64,000 bases of DNA from Paenibacillus shirakamiensis (GTDB lineage: Bacteria; Bacillota; Bacilli; Paenibacillales; Paenibacillaceae): positions 682,001 to 746,000 of the forward strand of contig NZ_JAGGLD010000001.1 of NCBI RefSeq assembly GCF_017874255.1, written 5' to 3'. Below the pieces are notes generated by a model. That model did no database searches. It was not told where the DNA came from and saw only the letters and a program-made list of their open reading frames with translations. Positions 1 through 9,289 of this stretch are shown here, piece after piece (the first letter of the stretch is position 1; each line of letters opens with the position of its first letter). Position numbers and translations under genes: made by a program.

Positions 1-42
1 AAAGATGAAATTGTAAATTTACGTTTGAATTCATGACTTTAT

Positions 43-83
43 AGACTTTTTCACAATCTTTATTTGTGGAAAAGTCTTTTTTT
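43..83 (+). terminator. Rho-independent terminator of a gene left of the window
   Basis: The arms AGACTTTTTCACAA and TTTGTGGAAAAGTCT pair around a short loop and are followed by seven T. It ends a transcript that enters from the left edge. Confidence 0.75.
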
Positions 84-194
84 AAACTTTAGGAGGAAGG
101 AATATCCATTTTCATGGCGAAAAAGTTTATGAGATGAATTAAACACACAGTGGAAGACAGTCAGCGTGGAACATCAATGAACGGGGGAATTGAT

Positions 195-632
195 ATGTAT
201 ACACAAGATTTCGCGAAGCTGTGGTCAAAACTCACAAAAAATTATCAGTCGCATATGGAAACTTACTTGGCGCCTTCCCTTACGGAAGCACAATTGTCGG
301 TGTTGGAGCTGCTTGATCAACGTGAGAAAATGAAGCCTTCGGATTTCATTCCCTTTTTGGCGACGACGCCTGCCGCCGTGACGATGTTATTAGATCGAAT
401 GGAGCGTGCAGGGCTCATTGTTCGTGAACGTGACCTAGATGATCGAAGAATTGTATGGGTATCCATTACTGAGAAAGGTCAAACAGAGACCCAACGTGGT
501 CTGCAAATTCGTAATGACTTTTTAGGAACGGTGCTGGATCAAATTTCTTCGCATAATCAGCAATTGCTCATTTTTCTGTTAGGGAAGATCACCACAACGG
601 GCGAGCCCGTATTGAATAGAGAAAGAGCTTAG
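195..632 (+). CDS. MarR family transcriptional regulator
   Basis: Cytoplasmic DNA-binding protein of 145 residues, the usual MarR length. A winged helix-turn-helix spans about residues 35-95, with the recognition helix around TTPAAVTMLLDRMERAG and the typical DDRR wing near residue 82 followed by VSITEKG. ATG 195 is chosen over an in-frame ATG at 150 because GGGGGAA lies 7 bases before it and the MarR homology starts there. The gene stands alone, with its terminator overlapping the stop codon. It probably represses a target in response to a small ligand; target and ligand cannot be told from the sequence. Confidence 0.9.
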   Translation: MYTQDFAKLWSKLTKNYQSHMETYLAPSLTEAQLSVLELLDQREKMKPSDFIPFLATTPAAVTMLLDRMERAGLIVRERDLDDRRIVWVSITEKGQTETQRGLQIRNDFLGTVLDQISSHNQQLLIFLLGKITTTGEPVLNRERA

Positions 633-655
633 CCCCTAAGGCTAAGCTCTTTCTT
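622..655 (+). terminator. Terminator of the MarR gene
   Basis: Perfect 11-bp stem AGAGCTTAGCC/GGCTAAGCTCT with a CCTAA loop, then a T-rich tract. The left arm includes the stop codon of the MarR gene. Confidence 0.85.
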
Positions 656-687
656 TGTGATCATCTTCTTGAGTATTTCATTGTTGA

Positions 688-1395
688 CTATTTCAGGGAA
701 TCTACAGCCGATGCATATATTCCAGTATCCCAATGGGTCCAAGGATATTCCATTGGAGGCCGAGATATGATGTGTACAGGCTCTTTGGTGACTGGATGAG
801 GAAAGCCTACGAAAATGGACCAGAGCGCAATCTGCTGTCCAGGTTGATTGACTTTAGCTCCGTATTTCTGATCTCCATACAGCGGATACCCCGCGTGGCT
901 GAACTGTACCCGAATCTGATGAGATCTACCGGTTAATAGCTCGACTTGAACTAGACTTAGTCCGTCCGATGTGGCTAACGTTCGGAAATTCAAAAGGGCT
1001 TCTTTTGCTCCAGAAGTTCCCGCTCGAACCACTTTTACGGTATTCGTCTTCTCATCTTTGAGAAGCCAATCTTTCCAAGAAGCAGAAGAGGCCGGCTTAC
1101 CATGAACGACCGCAAGATAAGACTTCGAGAACTGCCGAGAGCGGACCAATTCCGATAATCGCGAAGCGGCTTTGGAGGTCTTAGCGAAGATCATAGCCCC
1201 CCCTACAGGGCGATCTAGGCGATGAACAAGTCCCAGATATACGTTGCCTGGTTTTTGATATCGTTCCTTGAGATCCGCTTTGAGCAGATTCACTAGATCC
1301 GGATCCCCTGAGGCATCCTCCTGAGTAGGCACATTTACAGGTTTGCTGATGCCAAGCAAGTGATTATCCTCGAATAGAATAGGAATGGTCACCAT
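688..1395 (-). CDS. RluA family pseudouridine synthase
   Basis: Isomerises uridine to pseudouridine in rRNA or tRNA. The 235-residue protein has the RluA catalytic motif HRLDRPVGG at residues 58-66, with Asp61 the expected nucleophile, and the later GRSHQIRVQFSHAGYPLYGD block. It lacks an N-terminal S4 domain, like the short RluA branch (RluA/TruC-type). Its ATG directly abuts the stop codon of the upstream methyltransferase and its ribosome site GGGAGG lies inside that gene, so the two are translationally coupled. The exact RNA target cannot be deduced. Confidence 0.9.
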   Translation of the reverse strand: MVTIPILFEDNHLLGISKPVNVPTQEDASGDPDLVNLLKADLKERYQKPGNVYLGLVHRLDRPVGGAMIFAKTSKAASRLSELVRSRQFSKSYLAVVHGKPASSASWKDWLLKDEKTNTVKVVRAGTSGAKEALLNFRTLATSDGLSLVQVELLTGRSHQIRVQFSHAGYPLYGDQKYGAKVNQPGQQIALWSIFVGFPHPVTKEPVHIISRPPMEYPWTHWDTGIYASAVDSLK

Positions 1396-2259
1396 TTATT
1401 CCTCCCAGCGACCCAACATCCCGCAAGGCAAATTGAGTCCCGAACGGGTAATGGGTAAGCCGAGCTCACCAGAAGAAATCGTACCGCCATAACGTGGTTT
1501 CATGGTCATGGTCAGCATATTCGTAAGGACTGTTGGGGAAAGCCCCGTAGTGTACGAATTGATTAACATGAATAGGGGTTGGTCCGAGAGAATCGACATA
1601 CAGGATTCTAAGAACGGATAGAGACTTGATTCCAGCTTCCACATCTCTCCGCCTGGACCACGTCCATAGGAAGGAGGGTCCATTATAATCGCGTCATATT
1701 TATTACCGCGGCGCTGTTCGCGTTGGACGAATTTGAACACATCATCCGTGATGAAGCGGACCGGGCGATCTTGAAGACCAGATAGCTCCAGATTCTCCTT
1801 GGCCCATTGCACCATGCCTTTGGCTGCATCTACGTGCACTACAGAAGCGCCTGCAGACGCCGCTGCGACGGTAGCTCCACCTGTATAGGCGAATAAGTTC
1901 AGGACCTGAATTGGACGTCCTGCGTTCGAGATCTTGTCCATCATCCAACGCCAGTTCGCTGCTTGTTCAGGGAAAAGGCCCGTATGTTTGAAGCTGGTTG
2001 GACGAATATGGAACTTCAGCTTGTCATAAGAGACAGTCCAGCGCTCCGGAAGAGCTTTTTTCATTTCCCATTCGCCACCGCCTGATGAACTGCGATGATA
2101 ATGACCATGCACATCTTTCCAAGCGTGATCTTCTTTGGAACGAGGCCAAATAATCTGTGGGTCAGGACGACGGAGTACCACATCTCCCCACCGCTCCAGC
2201 TTCTCGCCGCCGCCTGTATCTATAACCTCATAATCTTTCCAATCGTTAGCAATATACAT
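1396..2259 (-). CDS. Class I SAM-dependent RNA methyltransferase (RlmI/RlmK-like)
   Basis: Predicted cytosolic methyltransferase of 287 residues. Motif I, NLFAYTGG, is at residues 121-128, the acidic VDAAKG after strand 2 is near 143, and DPPSYGRG, the catalytic DPPxxx motif typical of RlmI-like rRNA cytosine-C5 methyltransferases, is at 194-201. The N-terminal PUA domain of RlmI is missing, so this is the shorter family common in Bacillota. First gene of a two-gene operon with the RluA-type enzyme, which supports a role in rRNA modification. The substrate is an inference from the family. Confidence 0.85.
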   Translation of the reverse strand: MYIANDWKDYEVIDTGGGEKLERWGDVVLRRPDPQIIWPRSKEDHAWKDVHGHYHRSSSGGGEWEMKKALPERWTVSYDKLKFHIRPTSFKHTGLFPEQAANWRWMMDKISNAGRPIQVLNLFAYTGGATVAAASAGASVVHVDAAKGMVQWAKENLELSGLQDRPVRFITDDVFKFVQREQRRGNKYDAIIMDPPSYGRGPGGEMWKLESSLYPFLESCMSILSDQPLFMLINSYTTGLSPTVLTNMLTMTMKPRYGGTISSGELGLPITRSGLNLPCGMLGRWEE

Positions 2260-2348
2260 AGGTTAATCCATCCTTCAGCTAAAAAATTCAATTAGCCTTT
2301 ATTGTACCTCATTTGGCAGGAAGGATGCCACATGTCTAAGAAAAAGGA

Positions 2349-3293
2349 TTAGAGATGATATCGATAATAGTCCTGCACATTCGTAGTATGATAACCAATG
2401 GATTGATATAACTTTATTGCACCGGGATTACTTAGCGCAACCTCAAGGTGGACACTTTGGCCTCGAGTGAACTCATAGTGTGTAACATGCTGGAGGATGG
2501 ATCGGCCTATGCCGCGTTTTTGAAAATTAGGGTAGATGGCGAATCCATATATCCAGCTTTCCTTTGCAAGTTGAGTAATGCGAATTTTTCCTGCTACGAT
2601 TTCATTAGCTAGGATGAGATAACTTACCGAGTCGGGATCATCAAGGACATCATCGTTATATATCCGTGCATCTTCCTCCGAAAGATCAAAACACAGCACA
2701 TCTAGTTCGGCCAGAATACTACGGTCCTTTGGCTGAGCAGGTTGTAACTTCAGTGTGTATGCTGTCTCTGCTAAAGGAATGTCAATTTCTTGCGTCAGTG
2801 CAGATTCACATTGCTTTTCATGAGTTTCGTGCTTGTCCTGAGTTTCGTGCTTGTCTTGAGATTCATGCTGTTCCAGAGATTTAACATTAGCATCAGCAGG
2901 ATTACATTTCATTTGATACTCCGAGAAATGATATGTCAGAGGAAGTTGTTCAAAAAATAATTTGGCCGAGGCCGATTCCGCAGGGGCATTGAATAACAAC
3001 TGTGAATAATTTTGCAAGGTTGTTGTTGGTAGCGCCTCCATTAAAATTGTAGTCATGATGCCCTGCCTGCGATAATCAGGATGTACCATACCGCAGAGCT
3101 CGTAAGCAGTTCCAAATCCGTATAAGCCGACAAAGCCGACAAGCATTCCATCTTTATGATACACAAAATCTAAGTTTTCCTCTTCATTGCGATGACGTAA
3201 CATATCCCAGTTAAGCTTAAGTGTGACCTGGTCGTGATCTTCAACGATTTTTTGTAAAGCCTCTATGTCTTCAAGCAGCTTTGGACTCAGCAT
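2349..3293 (-). CDS. Double-domain GNAT N-acetyltransferase
   Basis: The 314-residue protein has two GNAT halves. The first, about residues 1-135, carries the acetyl-CoA signature HPDYRRQGIMT; the second, about 185-314, carries YPNFQKRGIGRSIL and the C-terminal NPGAIKLYQSIGY. Between them is a charged linker of repeated HETQDK-like hexapeptides encoded by near-identical 18-bp repeats. A GGAGG ribosome site precedes the ATG. It probably acetylates a small molecule or peptide; the substrate is unknown. Monocistronic, divergent from the ABC ATPase gene to its right. Confidence 0.85.
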   Translation of the reverse strand: MLSPKLLEDIEALQKIVEDHDQVTLKLNWDMLRHRNEEENLDFVYHKDGMLVGFVGLYGFGTAYELCGMVHPDYRRQGIMTTILMEALPTTTLQNYSQLLFNAPAESASAKLFFEQLPLTYHFSEYQMKCNPADANVKSLEQHESQDKHETQDKHETHEKQCESALTQEIDIPLAETAYTLKLQPAQPKDRSILAELDVLCFDLSEEDARIYNDDVLDDPDSVSYLILANEIVAGKIRITQLAKESWIYGFAIYPNFQKRGIGRSILQHVTHYEFTRGQSVHLEVALSNPGAIKLYQSIGYHTTNVQDYYRYHL

Positions 3294-3521
3294 GGTGAGT
3301 GAACCTCCAGACTAGATTTTTAAAAGATATAGATACCTATTTCTGTCCCTACCATTCTACTATAGGAATGACCCGCGTATAGGGAGAAAACAATTATAAA
3401 TCTGCTGAATTGACAACTGCTTCTGGATAGGAGTAGGTTGAGATTACATATTTTTGATGTGCAAGAGATCGATTTGAGTCAGTAACTGAACAAAAACAAT
3501 AAGAAGTAGGAGTGAGAAAAA

Positions 3522-4301
3522 TTGAAGACTATTATTGAAATGAGAGATATTTCATGGGTTCGTGATGGGAAGACATTACTCCAAGATGTAGATTGGTCCG
3601 TAGAAGAACATCAACACTGGGCTATTCTAGGACTTAATGGATCAGGCAAAACAACATTACTTAATATGTTAAATGGATACCAGTGGCCTACAACGGGGCG
3701 GATTTCTGTGCTTGGTCAAACGTTCGGCGAAGTGGATGTTAGGGAGCTGCGGAGATCGATAGGTTGGGTAAGCTCATCTCTACAAGAGAAGCTGTATGTG
3801 AATGAGAAAGCGGAGAATTTGGTCGTGAGCGGGAAATTTGCATCAATTGGTCTGTATGAACAACCTACCGATGAAGATTATGAAAAGGCACGTTCTTTGA
3901 TGGAACAGCTTCAATGTGCCCATCTATACAATAGAACCTATCAGACCTGCTCCCAAGGGGAGAAGCAGAAGCTTTTAATTGCAAGAGCTTTGATGGCTTC
4001 TCCCAAACTACTAATTCTAGATGAAGCCACCAATGGATTGGATTTTATATCTAGAGAGGCGCTATTATCCAGTATAGAATGGCTCTCTCAGCAGCCAGAT
4101 GCTCCTCATATGATATATGTCACGCATCACACGGAAGAGATTCTCCCCATATTCTCTCATACGTTACTGTTAAGACGAGGAGAAGTATTTGCAGCAGGTC
4201 CAACGCGCGAGGTACTTCAAGATGATCATCTGTCAGCCTTTTTCGAGATGCCTGTAGAGTTAACTTGGCGTCATGATCGGGCGTGGCTTGCAAAAAGGTA
4301 A
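3522..4301 (+). CDS. ABC transporter ATP-binding protein (YlmA-like)
   Basis: ATPase subunit of 259 residues with Walker A GLNGSGKT (37-44), signature CSQGEKQ (143-149, Cys replacing the usual Leu) and Walker B LLILDEA (163-169). No permease gene is adjacent, as is usual for the stand-alone YlmA branch. The start is TTG 3522, since TAGGAGTGA sits at good spacing; the next ATG, six codons in, has no ribosome site. Transported substrate unknown. Confidence 0.85.
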   Translation: MKTIIEMRDISWVRDGKTLLQDVDWSVEEHQHWAILGLNGSGKTTLLNMLNGYQWPTTGRISVLGQTFGEVDVRELRRSIGWVSSSLQEKLYVNEKAENLVVSGKFASIGLYEQPTDEDYEKARSLMEQLQCAHLYNRTYQTCSQGEKQKLLIARALMASPKLLILDEATNGLDFISREALLSSIEWLSQQPDAPHMIYVTHHTEEILPIFSHTLLLRRGEVFAAGPTREVLQDDHLSAFFEMPVELTWRHDRAWLAKR

Positions 4302-4498
4302 AATAGTATTAGTAATACACCCGTTAAAGCTCTTTTAGGAGCAGTCGGATTCACTAAGGAACGCTCCGTAATAGAGTGCATCTTTTATCAGATGGTCTAA
4401 CCCATCCCAATATTGAATGAATAGTGCATGTATCAAGCAAATGTCCAAGCAAAACAAGACCTTCTAACATGGTATATAGCATCAGAAGGGGGAGTGCT

Positions 4499-5149
4499 AT
4501 GGTGAAGCTGCATGACATTCAGGGAGAATATGATCTCATTGTAAGCTTGGGTTGTTCCTGTGAGCCTGCAGGACATTTGCAAAGAAAAGGACTACGAACA
4601 TTTTCAGCACCATTAGATTGGGTGGTCTCTCTATCCTTAACGCAAGTGAATCATTTGCTGGAAAACCGATTCAAAGATTATATGTTAATAGAGAACATGT
4701 CTATCACAGAAGGCTCGGCTTATTATGTAAAAGACGAAATTGTGCAAGAGGCTAAATCTTATTTTATTAAAGATGCCATGTATGATATTCTTTCTGTTCA
4801 CGATTTTCCCGTAATACCTGATCATTTTTGGATGGAACACTACCCTGATTTCAAGGCTAAATTGGATACTAGAGTGGAGCGCGTGCTTCAGCGGATGGCG
4901 GCAAGTAAGAAGGCATTGTTCGTTAGATGGTGCGGTTCGGATGAAGAAGTTGTGGAACTTCAGCGTGTGCTTCGATTGCTAACTCCTGCTGCGTTCAATA
5001 TTTTACTCGTCAATGGTGTACATGGACAGGGAACTACGATAGATTTGGATATTCCTCAGGATGGAATTTGTTCTTTGACTATTCCTTATCGTGATGGCGA
5101 TGAGCAGACATGGGATTTGTTATTAGAGGGTGTAAGTCTATTAACTTGA
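4499..5149 (+). CDS. DUF1796 family putative papain-like cysteine peptidase
   Basis: A 216-residue protein with the family start YDLIVSLGCSCEPAGHL (residues 11-27) followed by SAPLDWV (36-42). In DUF1796 proteins the conserved Cys and the PLDW motif belong to a papain-like fold and peptidase activity is predicted, not proven. ATG 4499 is preferred because AGAAGGGGGAG lies just upstream; an in-frame ATG at 4424 has none. Monocistronic, ending in a strong terminator. Biological role unknown. Confidence 0.8.
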   Translation: MVKLHDIQGEYDLIVSLGCSCEPAGHLQRKGLRTFSAPLDWVVSLSLTQVNHLLENRFKDYMLIENMSITEGSAYYVKDEIVQEAKSYFIKDAMYDILSVHDFPVIPDHFWMEHYPDFKAKLDTRVERVLQRMAASKKALFVRWCGSDEEVVELQRVLRLLTPAAFNILLVNGVHGQGTTIDLDIPQDGICSLTIPYRDGDEQTWDLLLEGVSLLT

Positions 5150-5221
5150 ACAATCGTTAACAGGCTGGAACATATAACTCAATCGGAACAGCACAAACTC
5201 ATATCGGAATATGGGCAGAGC

Positions 5222-5280
5222 AAAAACCACACCTAACCATCAAGCGAAGAACTCGCAGCTGATCTGTGGTGTGGTTTTTT
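5222..5280. terminator. Bidirectional terminator
   Basis: The 12-bp arms AAAAACCACACC and GGTGTGGTTTTT flank a loop that contains a second small hairpin (GCGA/TCGC). A-rich and T-rich sides let it serve both the rightward DUF1796 gene and the leftward small membrane protein gene. Confidence 0.8.
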
Positions 5281-5323
5281 TAGGTTTCTTTTCCCTATTC
5301 AATGCGCTTGTTCTTTTCGCTTG

Positions 5324-5635
5324 TTATTTTAACAGTAGCAAAATACTCAATACGATCAGAAATGCGATTAGGATGCTGTTGACCAGCATGCTGAATATGC
5401 CCATTTTGCGACCGGCATCAAGCTGCAACGCTTGTCGAGCGAAGAAAACACCAGCTCCGGACATGAGGAACGTAATGAGGATGGGAACCCAAATACCAAT
5501 GGTGTTGGGTGAATTGTGATTTCTAGAGAAAATTAACAAGGTGAACAAACTTAAAATAAAAGCAATGATGGTAAATAGAATAGAGACGATCGCCCTACCG
5601 AGCTCTTGATCTTGTGGTTCTGTCGTTGCAGCCAA
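5324..5635 (-). CDS. Small three-helix membrane protein
   Basis: A 103-residue hydrophobic protein with three likely membrane spans (about residues 15-36, 47-66 and 79-102) and no catalytic motif. It starts at TTG 5635, about 10 bases after a strong AAGGAGG; no ATG is available near that site. Monocistronic and convergent with the DUF1796 gene. No known family was recognised. Confidence 0.7.
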   Translation of the reverse strand: MAATTEPQDQELGRAIVSILFTIIAFILSLFTLLIFSRNHNSPNTIGIWVPILITFLMSGAGVFFARQALQLDAGRKMGIFSMLVNSILIAFLIVLSILLLLK

Positions 5636-5780
5636 AGATGACTAACCTCCTTGAAAATAGCTTATCTTAGTTATCATAGCATGAACGATCTGCTTAACCA
5701 AATGCGTGACAATTGTGTGTATTTGTAGGACGAAAGGTTTAATATGGAGAGGAGACCCAAGTCTGAGAGGATGATAGTTC

Positions 5781-7238
5781 ATGGATAACTTAATTGTAAG
5801 TACGCTCTATGGAAAAGTTGAAGGTCAATCCGAAGATGGAGTGCATATTTGGAGAGGGGTTCCGTATGCTAAGCCTCCTGTTGGCAAGCTTAGATTTCAA
5901 GCACCCGTATCCCCAGATGCATGGGATGGCGTACTTGAGGCCTTTGAATTTAGCGCGGAATGTCCTCAACCCCTAGATGGTCTTAATCAGCGTTTTGAAC
6001 AAAGAACGATTCCACAATCCGAAGATTGCCTTTATCTGAATATCTGGAGACCGGATAACATTCAGGATAAGCTTCCAGTTATGGTCTGGATTCATGGAGG
6101 GGCTTTTGTAACAGGGTCGGGTAGTAGTTCCTTTTATGAAGGTACACATCTTGCAGCACAAGGCCATGTAATTGTCGTTACTTTAAATTATCGACTAGGG
6201 CCATTCGGTTTCCTCTTTATGAATGAATTGAGTTCACAGTATTCACCCAATGTGGGATTGCTCGATCAAATCGCTGCATTAGAGTGGGTTAAGGATAATA
6301 TTGAAGCCTTTGGTGGCGATTCAGAGCGCATCACCGTGTTCGGAGAATCGGCAGGCAGTATGAGTATCGCAGCGTTACTTGCTATGCCTAGGGCAAAAGG
6401 GCTATTCCAACAAGCGATTATGCAAAGCGGGGCTGCACAAGTACTGCCGACTAAGCAGGCTACATTGATTGCGGGTGCATTTTTACAAGAATTGGGTATA
6501 TCGCCCGCTACCTTGCACGAACTTGAGAATGTACCTACAGAACATATTCTTAAAGTGGGAGAGATCATTCGGAGCAGGTTTGGCAATCACACCGTTCTCT
6601 TGTTCCAGCCCGTTGTGGATGGGGAGATACTCCCTAAAGATCCATTACAAGCTATTGAAGATGGCTCCGCAGAGGGAATTCCCTTACTTATAGGCACGAA
6701 CAAGGATGAAGGTGCGCTCTTCTTCCCTGGGGGAGCTGAACCTGTAGATCTTACACCACTTATTCAAAGTTTCGAGATGATTACAGGTCTTCAACATGGA
6801 AAGCAGATCTTGTCTGCATATCCAAGTACCGCTGCAGGACAAGCCCAGATCGTGACGGATTTTGTGTTCTGGCGTAATGCGGTTCTATTCGCGGAGAAAC
6901 AGTCTTTGGTCGCCCCCGTATGGATGTATCGATTCGACTGGACAGAGCCGCATCACCCGTTCTTCCATCAAGCTGTTCATGCGGCAGAGATAGCGTTTGT
7001 ATTCGATAATCTGGAGGTGTTCAAAGTTCCAGGGACGAATATCTCAGATGACATGAAGCAAATCGCCATGCAGATGCAGCAAGCATGGGTTGCTTTTGCC
7101 CATAAGGGAACACCCGAAAGCCATGAGCTGAAGTGGCCCGCGTATACAAAGGATGAACGCTTTACCCTTATTTTTCATAGAGACACGCATGTGGAACAAG
7201 ATCCCGATCATCAAAAGCGTCGATTGATTGTTCGATAG
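5781..7238 (+). CDS. Type B carboxylesterase (para-nitrobenzyl esterase-like)
   Basis: Alpha/beta-hydrolase that cleaves carboxylic esters. The 485 residues match the PnbA length. The oxyanion-hole motif is WIHGGAF, the nucleophile elbow FGESAGS has its Ser at residue 190, and the SEDCLYLNIW signature of type B carboxylesterases is present at about 79-88. The likely catalytic His is in the PFFHQAVHAAEI segment. There is no signal peptide, so it is cytoplasmic. Single gene, ending in a terminator. Confidence 0.92.
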   Translation: MDNLIVSTLYGKVEGQSEDGVHIWRGVPYAKPPVGKLRFQAPVSPDAWDGVLEAFEFSAECPQPLDGLNQRFEQRTIPQSEDCLYLNIWRPDNIQDKLPVMVWIHGGAFVTGSGSSSFYEGTHLAAQGHVIVVTLNYRLGPFGFLFMNELSSQYSPNVGLLDQIAALEWVKDNIEAFGGDSERITVFGESAGSMSIAALLAMPRAKGLFQQAIMQSGAAQVLPTKQATLIAGAFLQELGISPATLHELENVPTEHILKVGEIIRSRFGNHTVLLFQPVVDGEILPKDPLQAIEDGSAEGIPLLIGTNKDEGALFFPGGAEPVDLTPLIQSFEMITGLQHGKQILSAYPSTAAGQAQIVTDFVFWRNAVLFAEKQSLVAPVWMYRFDWTEPHHPFFHQAVHAAEIAFVFDNLEVFKVPGTNISDDMKQIAMQMQQAWVAFAHKGTPESHELKWPAYTKDERFTLIFHRDTHVEQDPDHQKRRLIVR

Positions 7239-7292
7239 TAGCAGTAAGTTAGCCTTCGTATAAAATAGTATAGGTATGAATCTAGAACAAAT

Positions 7293-7325
7293 AAGAATGG
7301 GATGAAGGGGTCCTATTCTTTTTTT
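7293..7325 (+). terminator. Terminator of the carboxylesterase gene
   Basis: Arms AAGAATGGGA and TCCTATTCTT, with one G-U pair, are followed by TTTTT. Confidence 0.7.
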
Positions 7326-7371
7326 GACATGTTTTTGGAAGTTGTGTTCTTAGAAGGTATGTTCTTAGAAG

Positions 7372-7674
7372 CTATACACCTGGATAAAACGTTTCTGGGG
7401 AAGTAATAAAAGATGTGGAGGAAGGTTTTTGAGGTTTAGGTGTTGGTTTTTTGGTACGATCTAAGGAACTTCGGCAGGAGACGGCTACAATGATAAAGAT
7501 GATAATTACACCGATGAAGCCTAGGCAACCCGCCCACTGTAACTTTGGGAGTGAAGTGGAGTCAGAAGAACCTTTATCTGCTTGGCTATCAGTATTATAA
7601 AATTCAGTACCCTCACAAAAGGGACATATATTACTCTCTTTCGACACAGCTCGACCACAACGCTTACATTTCAC
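7372..7674 (-). CDS. Zinc-ribbon membrane-anchored small protein
   Basis: A 100-residue protein. CKRC (residues 3-6) and CPFC (17-20) form a four-Cys zinc ribbon, followed by a Ser/Asp-rich linker, one membrane span (about 49-67) and a Pro/Lys-rich tail. The GTG start at 7674 lies 7 bases after GGAGGG. Such zinc_ribbon_2 plus one-span proteins are common in Bacillota and have no assigned function. Alone on its strand. Confidence 0.7.
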   Translation of the reverse strand: MKCKRCGRAVSKESNICPFCEGTEFYNTDSQADKGSSDSTSLPKLQWAGCLGFIGVIIIFIIVAVSCRSSLDRTKKPTPKPQKPSSTSFITSPETFYPGV

Positions 7675-7887
7675 GAAAATCCCTCCTATATTTTGACAAT
7701 GTACTTCATTGTAACATATGAAATTAATCTAGGTATATAGAATCATACAATTGAAATTCTCTGCACATCGGAAGTAAATGCAGCAGGGAAAGATTTGAAA
7801 TCGTAAATTATGGGTGTCTTTTTAATTTCATAATGTTTAAGATGGGAGAGGAGTTTGCTAGTTAATCTGCTTGAAAGAGAGAGGTAC

Positions 7888-9165
7888 ATGAATATAAGAA
7901 GAGATAAATGGGTCATTAGGGTATGCTTAGGGGTATTTATTGTCGGGGTGCTGATCGCATGGATACATCAGAATAGCTTGTTGTTAGGAACCTTAGATAA
8001 ATTAGATAACGACGATGTCAGATATATACGTAGTGGACAACAATTGCTGGAGACAGGTAGATTGATATACTATAATCCCACTTCGACACTTACAGCCTTT
8101 ATTATGCCAGGATTGCCCGTGTTGTTAGCCGGAATTATGAAATTGTTCGGAACTGGAGATACGGGAGTTCAAGCTTATCGTGTTTTTCAGGCTCTGCTCA
8201 CATCTTGCTCCGTAGCTATGGTCTATTTTATTGCGAGGCAACTGTATAATCAGCGCATTGCAAGAATCAGTCTTATCCTAATTGCAGCGTATATGCCTAT
8301 ATATTATGTAGGTAATTTAGTGCTAACCGAGACGTGCTTCACATTTACAATGCTCTTATTCACCTATTCTCTAGTTGTGGCTGAGGCTCGTCAGTGGAAG
8401 CGTGACTACGTATATGTAGGGCTGGCTCTGGCCGCGGCCATTTATTTCAGACCTACTGCAGCACTGCTTCCTTTAACTATCGGACTGATGTGGCTCATCC
8501 GAAGGGTTCCTTTCAAAATAATGTGTCGTCATGCACTCATTCTTGGAGTAACAGTTGTCATCTGCTTAAGTCCATGGTGGATTCGAAATGCACAGGTCTT
8601 TCACGAATTCATTCCGCTCACCAATTCCTCAGCAAATCCTTTCTTATTGGGGATGCTGATTAATGAACATGAACCGAGCGACTTTATACGCGATCATGCA
8701 CAGATATATGAATCATATCGCCATGGTAGCGAGGCTCAGCAGAAAGAGCTAGCTATGATGATTTTCAAATATCAATTCTTAAATCATCCGATTATTTTCG
8801 GGTTATGGATTGTTTTTGGCAAATTGTTACGCTTAATCATTATTCCGTTCTACTGGGCCCCGGTACTTGGCATTCCTATATGGCTCGTGGTACTTCAGCA
8901 TGGGGTATATTTGATTGCTTCGATCGCAGGTCTTTGGACGATGGTACGTCAGCGCAAGCTTGCCTTTCTTGCATTCTTTGGAGTGCTTACTTATTTTATA
9001 GCCGTCTATCTCCCTTTTATAACGATGGAGCGCTACTTTTATCCTACGATGTGGCTCATGATGATTCCTTTGGCTGTTTTTGTAGAAAGCAGAATAGGGA
9101 AGACAAGGTTCGATAGAACCCAGCTTCCATCAAGGCCGATTAGCGAAGATACAATTAAGCTGTAA
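7888..9165 (+). CDS. Glycosyltransferase family 39-like polytopic membrane protein
   Basis: A 425-residue protein, mostly hydrophobic, with about ten predicted spans. It resembles the ArnT/PMT superfamily that moves sugars from polyprenyl phosphates: the first loop has acidic LDNDDVRYIRSGQQLLETG, placed like the catalytic Asp region, then PGLPVLLAGIMKLFG and a YFRPTAALLP segment. The acceptor is unknown. Start is uncertain: ATG 7888 has AGAGAGG 4 bases upstream, while TTG 7855 has GGGAGAGGAG very close. Single gene followed by a strong terminator. Confidence 0.75.
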   Translation: MNIRRDKWVIRVCLGVFIVGVLIAWIHQNSLLLGTLDKLDNDDVRYIRSGQQLLETGRLIYYNPTSTLTAFIMPGLPVLLAGIMKLFGTGDTGVQAYRVFQALLTSCSVAMVYFIARQLYNQRIARISLILIAAYMPIYYVGNLVLTETCFTFTMLLFTYSLVVAEARQWKRDYVYVGLALAAAIYFRPTAALLPLTIGLMWLIRRVPFKIMCRHALILGVTVVICLSPWWIRNAQVFHEFIPLTNSSANPFLLGMLINEHEPSDFIRDHAQIYESYRHGSEAQQKELAMMIFKYQFLNHPIIFGLWIVFGKLLRLIIIPFYWAPVLGIPIWLVVLQHGVYLIASIAGLWTMVRQRKLAFLAFFGVLTYFIAVYLPFITMERYFYPTMWLMMIPLAVFVESRIGKTRFDRTQLPSRPISEDTIKL

Positions 9166-9216
9166 TACAGGCTGTAAATGTAAGTTCTATATGAAATAAA
9201 ATATATGAAAATAATT

Positions 9217-9257
9217 CAAAGCATGATTACTCCTATGGCTAGGGCAATCATGCTTTG
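9217..9257. terminator. Convergent terminator
   Basis: Perfect 12-bp stem CAAAGCATGATT/AATCATGCTTTG between two convergent genes, with short A/T tracts on each side. Confidence 0.75.
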
Positions 9258-9289
9258 ATTCATTTCACTATACTGTTCAGTAATTCAGA

